Positions 38,073 to 45,880 of a DNA stretch of 64,000 nucleotides are shown one piece after another. The notes under the pieces are model-generated. The model saw nothing but the letters and a program-made list of their open reading frames with translations. It did no database searches and was not told the origin of the DNA. The DNA comes from Aureibaculum luteum (lineage in GTDB: Bacteria > Bacteroidota > Bacteroidia > Flavobacteriales > Flavobacteriaceae). The stretch spans positions 248,001 to 312,000 of the forward strand of contig NZ_QRGD01000001.1 of the NCBI RefSeq assembly GCF_003449015.1. The letters are read 5' to 3'. Each line of letters starts with the position of its first letter. The first letter of the stretch is position 1. The position numbers were made by a program, and so were the translations under genes.

Positions 38073-39266
38073 ATGAAACGTAGAGATTTTTTAAAAAACA
38101 CAGGTTTAGCGAGTAGTTTATTTTTAGTACCTAGTTTTGTAAAAGCATTTGAAAAAATAGCCACAGAACAATTGGGCTTTAAAAGACTTGTAATTATACA
38201 GCTTTCTGGTGGTAACGATGGCTTAAACACCGTAATTCCTTTTAGGAATGATATTTATTATAAAAAAAGACAAGACATTGCCATTCCCAAAAGCAAGATA
38301 ATTTCTTTAACTGACGACCTTGGTTTTCATGAAAGTTTATTACCACTAAAACAGTTGTATGACCAAGGTTATGTTTCAATTATTAATAACGTAGGCTACC
38401 CTAACCCAGATCGATCACATTTCAGATCGACTGACATTTGGCACACAGCAACTGACGCAGACAAATATGCCACTTCAGGATGGTTAGGTAGATATTTAGA
38501 TCAATATGGTCAGCATCCATTTAATGCTATAGAAGTTGATGATAGTTTGTCATTAGCTTTAAAAGGAGAAATTAACAACGGAATTGCTACAAAAAACGCG
38601 GCTCTTCTTTTTAATTCAGCACGGGAACCTTATTTCAAAAAAATACTAGCCAACCAACAAGACGCTCATTTGAGTGAGCATAATTTGGGTTATTTATACA
38701 AAACGTTAATTGCGGCTGAATCATCAGCAAAGTACATTTACGAAACTTCAAAAACTTTTAAATCTAAACAAGAATATCCGCAAAGTCCATTTGCAAAACA
38801 ATTAAAAACTACCGCTGAGTTTATCAATAGTGGCTTAGACACCAAAGTGTTTTACACTTCATTAGGTGGATTTGATACACATGCCAATCAACTTAACAAA
38901 CAAAAACAGTTATTAAAAGTTTATGCTGAAGGTATAGAAAGTTTTGTAAAAGATTTAAAGGAAAATGACACATTTAAAGACACATTAATACTTACCTTTT
39001 CTGAATTTGGACGACGTGTTCAACAAAATGCCGCTAATGGCACCGACCATGGCACTGCCAATAATGTCTTTATTATTGGTGAAAATTTAAAACAAAAGGG
39101 CATTTACAATGGTGCTCCAAATCTTTTAAAATTAGACACTAACGGAGATTTAATCTATGAGATTGATTTTAGACAAATCTACGCGACCGTTTTAGAAAAT
39201 TGGTTAGGTGTTGATGCTAAAGCTATATTATTTGAGAAATCTTTTAAAAAGTTACATTTTATTTAG
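38073..39266 (+). CDS. DUF1501 family protein with Tat-like signal
   Basis: 397 residues. The N-terminus M-K-R-R-D-F-L-K-N-T-G-L-A-S-S-L-F-L resembles a twin-arginine signal. The body has the sulfatase/phosphatase-like features of DUF1501: I-Q-L-S-G-G-N-D-G-L-N-T, D-R-S-H-F-R-S-T-D-I-W, L-G-G-F-D-T-H and F-G-R-R-V-x-x-N. It probably works with the DUF1800 protein in the envelope; the activity is unproven. Its 3' end overlaps the convergent glycosyltransferase gene by 8 bp. Confidence 0.92.
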   Translation: MKRRDFLKNTGLASSLFLVPSFVKAFEKIATEQLGFKRLVIIQLSGGNDGLNTVIPFRNDIYYKKRQDIAIPKSKIISLTDDLGFHESLLPLKQLYDQGYVSIINNVGYPNPDRSHFRSTDIWHTATDADKYATSGWLGRYLDQYGQHPFNAIEVDDSLSLALKGEINNGIATKNAALLFNSAREPYFKKILANQQDAHLSEHNLGYLYKTLIAAESSAKYIYETSKTFKSKQEYPQSPFAKQLKTTAEFINSGLDTKVFYTSLGGFDTHANQLNKQKQLLKVYAEGIESFVKDLKENDTFKDTLILTFSEFGRRVQQNAANGTDHGTANNVFIIGENLKQKGIYNGAPNLLKLDTNGDLIYEIDFRQIYATVLENWLGVDAKAILFEKSFKKLHFI

Positions 39267-40497
39267 TGCTATTTTTCTCTTGAATCCACTTAGAGAGATA
39301 CTTTGTACTTTGTAAAGAATGATGCTGTAACATGCTACCCATAAAATTTTGATTTCTATGAGAATTCAAATCACTTTGAATTTCATGGATTTTAGTATTC
39401 AGTTTCTTCGAGAGTTCTTCTTTATGGTAAATAGTAGTAATTATTTCAATTCCATTTTGTTGTGATTGCTCCCAAATATCTTTATCCGTATAAAGTTCAA
39501 CTGCCTTATTGGCAAATGTTTTTGAATTATCATTTACAAAGCCATTCCATGGTAAATTATTATGCATTCCTTCTGCTCCAATAGTTGTGGTTACCGACGG
39601 GGTTCCGTTTAACATGGCATCTATAAGTTTCCCTTTGAGTCCTGCCCCAATTTGAAGTGGAGCTAATAGTACTCGAGCATTAGAGACAACCTTATGAGCA
39701 TCTTCTGCCCTGCCCTTTACAATAAATCCTTCCTTTTCATTATGTAAATCGGTTACTTTTTGGGAAGGATACGATCCGTAAATCAATAGTTTTGCTTTGG
39801 GTAATTGTTTTCTTATAAATGGCCAAATGGTTTTCTTTAAATACAATACCGATTGCCAATTGGGCTCATGTCTAAAGTTCCCTATACTAATAAAATCATG
39901 TCGCTCTTCAAAAGTTGGTTTTTCTAATAACGTATCTTTTGAAAGACCATCAAGCATGAAAGGCAATTCAATTAAAATAGTTTCAGGAATTTTAAAGTGA
40001 TTTAGTAAAAGTTGATACTCGTATGGAGAAATAATTAATGATAAATCACATCTATAAATACTGGCAATTTCTCTCTTCGTAATATCTAATCTATTCAGCT
40101 GTTCTAACTTGAAACTTTCTTCTTTTTTAAAAGCTTCACCTCTTGCTTGCCGCAAACAATGTAAATCTTCGGTATCTAAAACTCGTATTGCATTTGGGCA
40201 ATTTTCGACAACACGCCAACCAAACTGCTCTTCACTTATAAAGCGATCAAAAACGACAATGTCAGGCTGTAACCTTTTAATAAAATTATCGAAACTGGTA
40301 TTGTTTAACTCAATAGTAACACTGGCAATTCCTAAACTTTCAAGATTATCAACATATGGTGTTGTCTGTGCTGCACTAGAAAATGTAATGTGATAATTTT
40401 CCTCTAAAAAAAAGTGAAGTAATTGCAGCATCCTACTTCCGGCAGCTGTAGAAGTTGATTCAGGAAAAACCAATCCGATAAATAGGACTTTTTTCAT
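39259..40497 (-). CDS. Glycosyltransferase (GT4-like)
   Basis: 412 residues with a GT-B layout. The N-terminal half begins K-K-V-L-F-I-G-L-V-F-P-E-S and contains P-D-I-V-V-F-D-R. The C-terminal half has L-L-I-Y-G-S-Y-P, V-K-G-R-A-E-D-A-H-K-V-V-S, and A-P-L-Q-I-G-A-G-L-K-G-K-L-I-D-A-M, the nucleotide-sugar binding region of GT4 enzymes. Acceptor and donor are unknown. No polysaccharide gene cluster surrounds it; a lipoprotein gene lies 18 bp upstream. Confidence 0.8.
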   Translation of the reverse strand: MKKVLFIGLVFPESTSTAAGSRMLQLLHFFLEENYHITFSSAAQTTPYVDNLESLGIASVTIELNNTSFDNFIKRLQPDIVVFDRFISEEQFGWRVVENCPNAIRVLDTEDLHCLRQARGEAFKKEESFKLEQLNRLDITKREIASIYRCDLSLIISPYEYQLLLNHFKIPETILIELPFMLDGLSKDTLLEKPTFEERHDFISIGNFRHEPNWQSVLYLKKTIWPFIRKQLPKAKLLIYGSYPSQKVTDLHNEKEGFIVKGRAEDAHKVVSNARVLLAPLQIGAGLKGKLIDAMLNGTPSVTTTIGAEGMHNNLPWNGFVNDNSKTFANKAVELYTDKDIWEQSQQNGIEIITTIYHKEELSKKLNTKIHEIQSDLNSHRNQNFMGSMLQHHSLQSTKYLSKWIQEKNSTK

Positions 40498-40515
40498 TAT
40501 GTATATTGGATAATT

Positions 40516-41016
40516 TTAATTTAATTTATATGGTCCATTTATTCCCAAATTAAAATACTCTTCTTTGTCGATATTAATATTAATTCGCCAATAACAAGGG
40601 CCACCATCATCTACTTTGTAAAATTCTTTTTTCCAATCCATCAGTTTACTTTCATGCTTTCCGTTTATCTCTTCAAAATGCTCCTCTGGGGGTAAACAAA
40701 ATGTATTTAAAAGAATTATTCTACTACCATTATTATCTATGTAAGGCACGTATTGTTTATATAAATTCTTATGAATGTTTTCTAATACGTGCTCTTTAAT
40801 AAATTTAAATTCATTATTATCAATTGCCTTTTGTAAAACTACATCTACAACATCAATATCTTTCTCTTTGGGTTTCCAAACTGAATAACCATAAGTTGTA
40901 TTTAGCCAATTATTGTATTTTGAGTCCAATAAAATTGTAGATTTCTTATCAATTGTCTTTGAACATGAAGTCAAAACTAGAAAAAATGAAACTGCGAACA
41001 TCAGTTTATACTTCAT
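40516..41016 (-). CDS. Putative lipoprotein of unknown function
   Basis: 166 residues. The lipoprotein signal M-K-Y-K-L-M-F-A-V-S-F-F-L-V-L-T-S-C is clear, with the lipobox L-T-S-C. The mature part has no recognised domain. It has a few aromatic-rich stretches (W-L-N-T-T-Y-G-Y-S-V-W) and two Cys residues. It may be co-transcribed with the glycosyltransferase 18 bp downstream. A TAACTTTG promoter element lies 38 bp upstream. Confidence 0.7.
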   Translation of the reverse strand: MKYKLMFAVSFFLVLTSCSKTIDKKSTILLDSKYNNWLNTTYGYSVWKPKEKDIDVVDVVLQKAIDNNEFKFIKEHVLENIHKNLYKQYVPYIDNNGSRIILLNTFCLPPEEHFEEINGKHESKLMDWKKEFYKVDDGGPCYWRININIDKEEYFNLGINGPYKLN

Positions 41017-41053
41017 AAGTAATATAATTGATATGATAATAACTTGAACTAAA

Positions 41054-41061
41054 CAAAGTTA
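41054..41061 (-). promoter_or_regulatory. Candidate -7 element of the lipoprotein/glycosyltransferase unit
   Basis: The minus strand reads TAACTTTG (TAnnTTTG), 37 bp before the ATG at 41016. Confidence 0.5.
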
Positions 41062-41113
41062 ATTATTCTTTAATTAATAACTAACCATAAATATAATTTC
41101 ATAAACACTAAAC

Positions 41114-41139
41114 AAACTTTCAATAATTATTGAAAGTTT
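41114..41139. promoter_or_regulatory. 26-bp perfect palindrome: likely operator of the GbsR/MarR-type gene
   Basis: A perfect palindrome with half-sites ACTTTCA and TGAAAGT separated by 8 bp (ATAATTAT). The right half-site covers the -33 TTG of the promoter (41130-41132), so a bound repressor would block it. The same ACTTTCA-N8-TGAAAGT arrangement recurs at 41681-41702, after the regulator gene. Confidence 0.75.
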
Positions 41140-41158
41140 AAAAATAATTGTATATTTG
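41130..41158 (+). promoter_or_regulatory. Promoter of the regulator gene (-33 TTG, -7 TATATTTG)
   Basis: TTG at 41130-41132 and TATATTTG at 41151-41158 with an 18-bp spacer fit the Bacteroidota promoter. The ATG at 41162 lies only 4 bp beyond the -7 element, so the transcript may start at or next to the start codon. Confidence 0.7.
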
Positions 41159-41161
41159 CAT

Positions 41162-41665
41162 ATGGAATATCAAGAAGCAAAAGAAAAATTTATTAGCACT
41201 TGGGGTAGTTTAGGTACGATGTGGGGTATTAATAAAGCCATGGCAATGATTCAAGCCTTACTTTTTGTTTCTACCAAACCATTGTCTATGGAAGACATTA
41301 TGGAAGAATTGCAAATATCTAGAGGTAACACCAGTATGAATTTACGTCAATTGATGGATTGGGGTATTGTAACTAAAGAAATAATTCCTGGAGAACGCAA
41401 AGAGTTTTTTACTACGGAAAAAGATGTACAAGAATTGGCAAGACAAATTGCTAAAGAAAGAAGCAGAAGAGAAATTCAGCCGGTAATTAAAGTCTTAAAA
41501 GAAGTCTCAAGTATAAAAGATGATAAAACAGACAAAACGAAAGAACTGATAAAACAAACCAAAGCTTTGCACGAATTAACCGAAAATGCAGACAAAATGT
41601 TAAACAAATTGATTAATCAAGAACAAAATTGGTTGACAAAGTCTTTGTTCAAACTTATTAAATAA
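41162..41665 (+). CDS. GbsR/MarR-family transcriptional regulator
   Basis: 167 residues from the ATG at 41162. The winged-helix domain (residues 20-90) reads L-S-M-E-D-I-M-E-E-L-Q-I-S-R-G-N-T-S-M-N for the HTH helices and I-P-G-E-R-K-E-F-F for the wing. The C-terminal half is a long helix typical of GbsR-type dimerisation. The N-terminal W-G-S-L-G-T-M-W-G-I-N-K-A motif is the hallmark of the flavobacterial GbsR-like group. A palindrome overlapping its promoter indicates autoregulation. It leads an operon with the DCC protein, a membrane protein and a TIGR01777 epimerase. Confidence 0.9.
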   Translation: MEYQEAKEKFISTWGSLGTMWGINKAMAMIQALLFVSTKPLSMEDIMEELQISRGNTSMNLRQLMDWGIVTKEIIPGERKEFFTTEKDVQELARQIAKERSRREIQPVIKVLKEVSSIKDDKTDKTKELIKQTKALHELTENADKMLNKLINQEQNWLTKSLFKLIK

Positions 41666-41680
41666 AAAAATTTAAACCAT

Positions 41681-41702
41681 ACTTTCAATATTTTCTGAAA
41701 GT
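41681..41702. promoter_or_regulatory. Second operator-like site in front of the DCC-family gene
   Basis: ACTTTCA (41681-41687) and TGAAAGT (41696-41702) with an 8-bp spacer, the same half-sites and spacing as the palindrome at 41114-41139. It lies 17 bp before the ATG at 41720. No TAnnTTTG element was seen beside it. Confidence 0.6.
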
Positions 41703-41719
41703 TTTAAAATAACAAAATT

Positions 41720-42541
41720 ATGGCAACACTTAAAAATTATACCTTACTCTATGATGATGATTGCCCGCTATGCAAAACCTATACTTCCGCATTTATAAAA
41801 ACAAAAATGTTAGATAAAAAGGGGAGACAGGCGTATAGTAGCATATCACAAATGGAATACGATTATATAGATTTGGAAAAAGCTAAGAATCAAATTGCCC
41901 TAATAAACCATGACGATAAAACGGTTTTTTACGGAATTGATAGCTTATTAAAAGTTATCGGATACTCGTTCCCTTTTGTTGAAAAAATTGGACAAATTAG
42001 TCCAATCAAATGGTTCTTAAAAAAGCTATATTCTTTTATCTCTTACAATCGAAAAGTGATAATTCCGATTAAGAAACAGGACTTTCAATGTATGAGTTGT
42101 GAGCCTGAATTCAATATCAAATACCGTATTATTTATATTCTCTTTGCTACCTTAATTACCAGCTTGGTACTTTATCAATATTCAGAACAATTATCCTTTT
42201 TACCTGATTCTACGATAGGAAGAGAAACAGTATTAGCCATAGGACAAATTGTATTTCAAAGTGTTTTCTTATTAAAAATAAACCGTAATGATTTACTAAA
42301 CTATATTGGTAATTTAATGACCGTTTCTTTAATGGGCTCTCTTCTATTAATGCCAATTATTATCATCAACCATTTTATCATGTTACCTACATTGATCCTA
42401 CTTAGTTGGTTTGGTCTTACGGCACTATTAATGTTTATGGAACATTATCGTAGAGTTAACTTACTAAGCCTACCTACTTATTTATCGTACACATGGGTGT
42501 TGTTTCGCGTTATCGCGTTACTATTAATTTTAAACTTATAA
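41720..42541 (+). CDS. DCC-family (DUF393) thiol protein with membrane helices
   Basis: 273 residues. The N-terminal DCC domain has Y-D-D-D-C-P-L-C (Cys pair) and the later F-Y-G-I-D-S-L-L-K-V-I-G stretch, as in thioredoxin-like DUF393 proteins. A second C-x2-C (C-M-S-C-E) follows at about residue 125, and the C-terminal half has four predicted membrane helices. A thiol-disulfide role near the membrane is inferred. Its start is preceded by a palindrome matching the regulator's operator. The membrane protein gene follows directly (2-bp gap). Confidence 0.85.
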   Translation: MATLKNYTLLYDDDCPLCKTYTSAFIKTKMLDKKGRQAYSSISQMEYDYIDLEKAKNQIALINHDDKTVFYGIDSLLKVIGYSFPFVEKIGQISPIKWFLKKLYSFISYNRKVIIPIKKQDFQCMSCEPEFNIKYRIIYILFATLITSLVLYQYSEQLSFLPDSTIGRETVLAIGQIVFQSVFLLKINRNDLLNYIGNLMTVSLMGSLLLMPIIIINHFIMLPTLILLSWFGLTALLMFMEHYRRVNLLSLPTYLSYTWVLFRVIALLLILNL

Positions 42542-42543
42542 TT

Positions 42544-42900
42544 ATGAAAACATTGCATTATATAAATCTAACAGCTTTCCTCATAACATTTGGTCTATAT
42601 GCAAGTATTCATTTCGTAATATATGGTATGATTGCTTCTTTATGTCTGGGTGTAATCCAACTTTTCCTTGGAATTGTCTTGGTCGTTTATTCAAAAGAAT
42701 TTAGCAAAAAGCATCAAAATTATCTTAAAATATATTGGATTCTAGCGATACTAAATATAATGGCTCTTATAATTATCTCTGAAACCCGACTTAGCATAAA
42801 TAGTTATTATGCTGCAACGCTTACCTTTATAATTCCAATGTTTATTGCATCATATTTTGTCTATTTAACATATCAAATTCAAAAACCCATCCAATTATGA
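42544..42900 (+). CDS. Four-helix membrane protein of unknown function
   Basis: 118 residues from the ATG at 42544; an earlier start at 42493 would overlap the upstream gene and is rejected. Four hydrophobic segments (about 8-28, 30-50, 62-80, 90-110) make up nearly all of it, so it is a small integral membrane protein. No family is recognised. It overlaps the TIGR01777 gene by 4 bp (ATGA), which ties it to this operon. Confidence 0.75.
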   Translation: MKTLHYINLTAFLITFGLYASIHFVIYGMIASLCLGVIQLFLGIVLVVYSKEFSKKHQNYLKIYWILAILNIMALIIISETRLSINSYYAATLTFIIPMFIASYFVYLTYQIQKPIQL

Positions 42901-43796
42901 AAACAATTGTAATAGCTGGAGGCAGTGGCTTCCTTGGTCAAGTTTTAGAAAATCAATTAACTAAAAATGGATATACAGTTAAACTATTAACGCGTTTCCC
43001 GAAAAAAGAAAACGATGTGTATTGGGATGCCAACACATTAGGCAAATGGACCATTGCATTAGAAAATTCTGAAGCACTAATCAACTTAACTGGAAAATCA
43101 GTGGATTGCCGTTATACGGATAAAAACAAAAAGGAAATTTATGAGTCCCGAATCAACGCAACTCAAATTTTAGGAAAAGCCATTCTGCAATGTAAGCAAC
43201 CTCCAAAAATTTGGATGAACGCTTCCACAGCTACAATATATCGTCATTCAATAGATAAAGAAATGACCGAGCAAAACGGCGAAATTGGTAACGATTTTTC
43301 AATGAATATTGCTAAATCTTGGGAAAAAGAATTTAACCAATTTGATACCCATAAAACGAGAAAGGTTATTCTTAGAACATCTATTGTATTGGGTAAAAAC
43401 GGTGGAGCATTCATCCCGCTAAAAGCTTTAGCAAAATTTGGTTTGGGCGGTAATCAAGGAAAGGGAAATCAAAAGGTTAGTTTTATTCATGAAAAAGATT
43501 TTGTGAGAGCCGTTGAATTTATCATAAACCGTCCCAACCTCAATGGTGTTTTCAATGTGACCGTTCCAAACCCAACTAACAATATGATATTAATGAAAAC
43601 CATCCGTAAAAAAATAGGAATGCCTTTTGGTATTTCACACCCCGAATGGTTATTGAAAATTGGTGCCAAAATAATTGGAACAGAAACAGAATTGGTTTTA
43701 AAAAGCAGGAATGTTATTCCTGAACGTTTATTACAGCATGGCTTCAGTTTTAAGTATCCAACCATAGAAACTACCATATCTAATTTATTAAATTAA
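42897..43796 (+). CDS. TIGR01777-family NAD(P)-dependent epimerase-like protein
   Basis: 299 residues. The Rossmann start I-A-G-G-S-G-F-L-G is followed by the typical A-L-I-N-L-T-G-K-S-V-D-C-R-Y segment, the M-N-A-S-T-A-T-I-Y region, and the C-terminal DUF1731-like E-W-L-L-K-I-G-A segment. The TIGR01777/SulA-type enzymes are SDR-fold proteins of uncertain substrate. It is the last gene of the regulator-DCC-membrane protein operon and ends 61 bp before lpd, which has its own promoter. Confidence 0.92.
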   Translation: MKTIVIAGGSGFLGQVLENQLTKNGYTVKLLTRFPKKENDVYWDANTLGKWTIALENSEALINLTGKSVDCRYTDKNKKEIYESRINATQILGKAILQCKQPPKIWMNASTATIYRHSIDKEMTEQNGEIGNDFSMNIAKSWEKEFNQFDTHKTRKVILRTSIVLGKNGGAFIPLKALAKFGLGGNQGKGNQKVSFIHEKDFVRAVEFIINRPNLNGVFNVTVPNPTNNMILMKTIRKKIGMPFGISHPEWLLKIGAKIIGTETELVLKSRNVIPERLLQHGFSFKYPTIETTISNLLN

Positions 43797-43826
43797 TACA
43801 GGTTATTCAATTACACATATTATCCC

Positions 43827-43834
43827 TATTTTTG
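43827..43834 (+). promoter_or_regulatory. Candidate -7 element of lpd promoter
   Basis: TATTTTTG matches TAnnTTTG, 23 bp before the lpd ATG. Confidence 0.5.
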
Positions 43835-43857
43835 TGTTATAAAAATATTTTTTACTT

Positions 43858-45276
43858 ATGAGTACATATGATGTAGCCATTATTGGTTCTGGTCCTGGAG
43901 GATACGTTGCAGCCATTCGCTGTGCACAATTAGGCATGAAAACTGCCATTATCGAAAAATATGATACCCTAGGTGGTACATGTTTAAATGTTGGTTGTAT
44001 TCCTTCAAAAGCATTATTAGATTCTTCGCATCATTATCATGATGCCATTGCACATTTTGAAGAGCACGGTATTGAGATTTCAGGCGATATAAAAGCCAAT
44101 CTTAAAAAAATGATTGACCGTAAACAAAACGTGGTAGACACCAATACAAGTGGAATTAAATACTTGATGGATAAGAACAAGATTACTATCTACCATGGTA
44201 TTGGTTCTTTTATTGATGCCACTCATATTAATATTACTAATCCCGATGCTTCGGGAGATGGTAAATCGGAAGAAATTGAAGCTAAAAATATCATTATAGC
44301 AACAGGTTCTAAACCTTCAACGTTACCATTTATTAAATTAGATAAAAAACGAGTAATCACCTCAACTGAAGCGTTGAGCTTAAAAGAAATTCCAAAACAT
44401 TTAGTCGTTATTGGTGGTGGTGTTATCGGATTAGAACTCGGTCAAGTATATAAAAGATTAGGTGCAGAAGTTTCTGTAATTGAATATATGGATAGAATCA
44501 TTCCTACGATGGATGCTTCTTTATCTAAAGAATTGCAAAAAGTACTTAAAAAACAAGGTGTAAAATTCTATACTAAACATAAAGTAACAGCAGTTAAAGC
44601 TGGAGCTAAAGAAGTAACTATTACTGCAGATGATAAAAAAGGTAACCCCGTTGAATTTAAGGGAGATTACTGTTTAGTTTCTGTAGGTAGAAAACCATAT
44701 ACTGATGGTTTAAATCTTGATAAAGCAGGTGTAAAAGCCAATGAAAAAGGGCAAATTGATGTAAATGATCATTTACAAACAAATGCTTCCAATATTTACG
44801 CCATTGGTGATGTTATTAAAGGAGCTATGTTAGCTCATAAAGCGGAAGAAGATGGTGTTTTTGTTGCAGAAACAATCGCTGGTCAAAAACCACATATTGA
44901 TTATAATTTAATTCCTGGTGTTGTATACACATGGCCAGAAGTTGCTGCTGTTGGTAAAACAGAAGAACAACTTAAAGAAGCCGGGGTTGATTATAAATCA
45001 GGACAATTTGCAATGCGTGCCTTAGGACGTTCTAGAGCAAGTGGCGACATTGATGGGTTTGTAAAAATATTAGCAGATGCAAAAACAGATGAAGTACTAG
45101 GCGTACACATGTGTGGAGCCAGAGTAGCTGACTTAATTGCAGAAGCTGTAGTAGCAATGGAATTTAGAGCATCAGCAGAAGATATTGCAAGAATGAGTCA
45201 TGCTCATCCAACATATGCTGAAGCTGTTAAAGAAGCTGCATTAGATGCTACCGGTAAAAGAGCGTTACATAGTTAG
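43858..45276 (+). CDS. lpd: Dihydrolipoyl dehydrogenase
   Basis: 472 residues. FAD-binding G-S-G-P-G-G-Y is near the N-terminus, the redox-active pair is in G-G-T-C-L-N-V-G-C-I-P-S-K, the NAD-binding motif is G-G-G-V-I-G-L-E-L-G, and the C-terminal H-A-H-P-T-Y-A-E-A carries the catalytic His-Glu. This is the E3 component of the pyruvate, 2-oxoglutarate or glycine-cleavage complexes. It is a single gene, followed by a REP-like repeat that may end its transcript. Confidence 0.97.
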   Translation: MSTYDVAIIGSGPGGYVAAIRCAQLGMKTAIIEKYDTLGGTCLNVGCIPSKALLDSSHHYHDAIAHFEEHGIEISGDIKANLKKMIDRKQNVVDTNTSGIKYLMDKNKITIYHGIGSFIDATHINITNPDASGDGKSEEIEAKNIIIATGSKPSTLPFIKLDKKRVITSTEALSLKEIPKHLVVIGGGVIGLELGQVYKRLGAEVSVIEYMDRIIPTMDASLSKELQKVLKKQGVKFYTKHKVTAVKAGAKEVTITADDKKGNPVEFKGDYCLVSVGRKPYTDGLNLDKAGVKANEKGQIDVNDHLQTNASNIYAIGDVIKGAMLAHKAEEDGVFVAETIAGQKPHIDYNLIPGVVYTWPEVAAVGKTEEQLKEAGVDYKSGQFAMRALGRSRASGDIDGFVKILADAKTDEVLGVHMCGARVADLIAEAVVAMEFRASAEDIARMSHAHPTYAEAVKEAALDATGKRALHS

Positions 45277-45299
45277 ACAAACTAGGAATCCGCTAATTT

Positions 45300-45400
45300 G
45301 TCATTCCGAAGGAGCGACCAAAGGAGCAACGAGGAATCTTTTAAATTTAGGCTATGCATTTAAAAGATTCTTCGCTTAACTATGTTTCGCTCTGAATGAC
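45300..45400. repeat. REP/MITE-like inverted repeat, copy 2
   Basis: A 101-bp element with the same ends as copy 1 (GTCATTC ... GAATGAC). Its inner arms ACGAGGAATCTTTTAAAT and, read in reverse, GCGAAGAATCTTTTAAAT pair almost perfectly. It lies just after lpd. Confidence 0.75.
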
Positions 45401-45418
45401 AACTAATAATTAGCTTAC

Positions 45419-45871
45419 ATGAAAATTTACAAATTATTATTCAATTTAGTGATAGTATTGCTATTTACTGCATGCAACACACAAAAAGCAACCACTGCAA
45501 ATTACCAAATAAGTACACAAGAAATTACTGCCATGATGATGCAACAAGCAAAAGATTGGTCAAATGGCGATTTAGTAGCTTTTATGCAGGGGTATATAAA
45601 ATCGGATAGTCTAAAATTTGTGGATAGTAGAGGCATAACGTACGGATGGGAGCAAACCTTAGCAAACTATAAAAAAGGCTATCCAACAAAAGAGCATACC
45701 GGAACCTTAACGTTTAAATTACGTGATTTTGACCAATTGGCAAATGATGTGTTTTTGGTTATTGGTGAATTTCATTTAAAGAGACAAGTTGGCGATGCCG
45801 ATGGAATGTTTTCCATCATCCTAAAGCGAATTAAGGGGGAATGGAAAATCATTGCCGATCATTCTTCTTAA
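45419..45871 (+). CDS. DUF4440/SnoaL-like lipoprotein
   Basis: 150 residues. The signal M-K-I-Y-K-L-L-F-N-L-V-I-V-L-L-F-T-A-C is a clear lipobox. The mature part has the NTF2-like pattern of DUF4440: D-W-S-N-G-D-L-V-A-F-M near the start and G-E-W-K-I-I-A-D-H-S-S at the end. Ligand and function are unknown. It is 9 bp upstream of pabB, so the two may be co-transcribed, though a link in function is not obvious. Confidence 0.88.
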   Translation: MKIYKLLFNLVIVLLFTACNTQKATTANYQISTQEITAMMMQQAKDWSNGDLVAFMQGYIKSDSLKFVDSRGITYGWEQTLANYKKGYPTKEHTGTLTFKLRDFDQLANDVFLVIGEFHLKRQVGDADGMFSIILKRIKGEWKIIADHSS

Positions 45872-45880
45872 AATAACTGT

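Noticed and set aside
43487-43777. 96-codon frame antisense to the TIGR01777 gene
   Set aside because: It lies entirely within a real gene and has no promoter, motif or homology cue.
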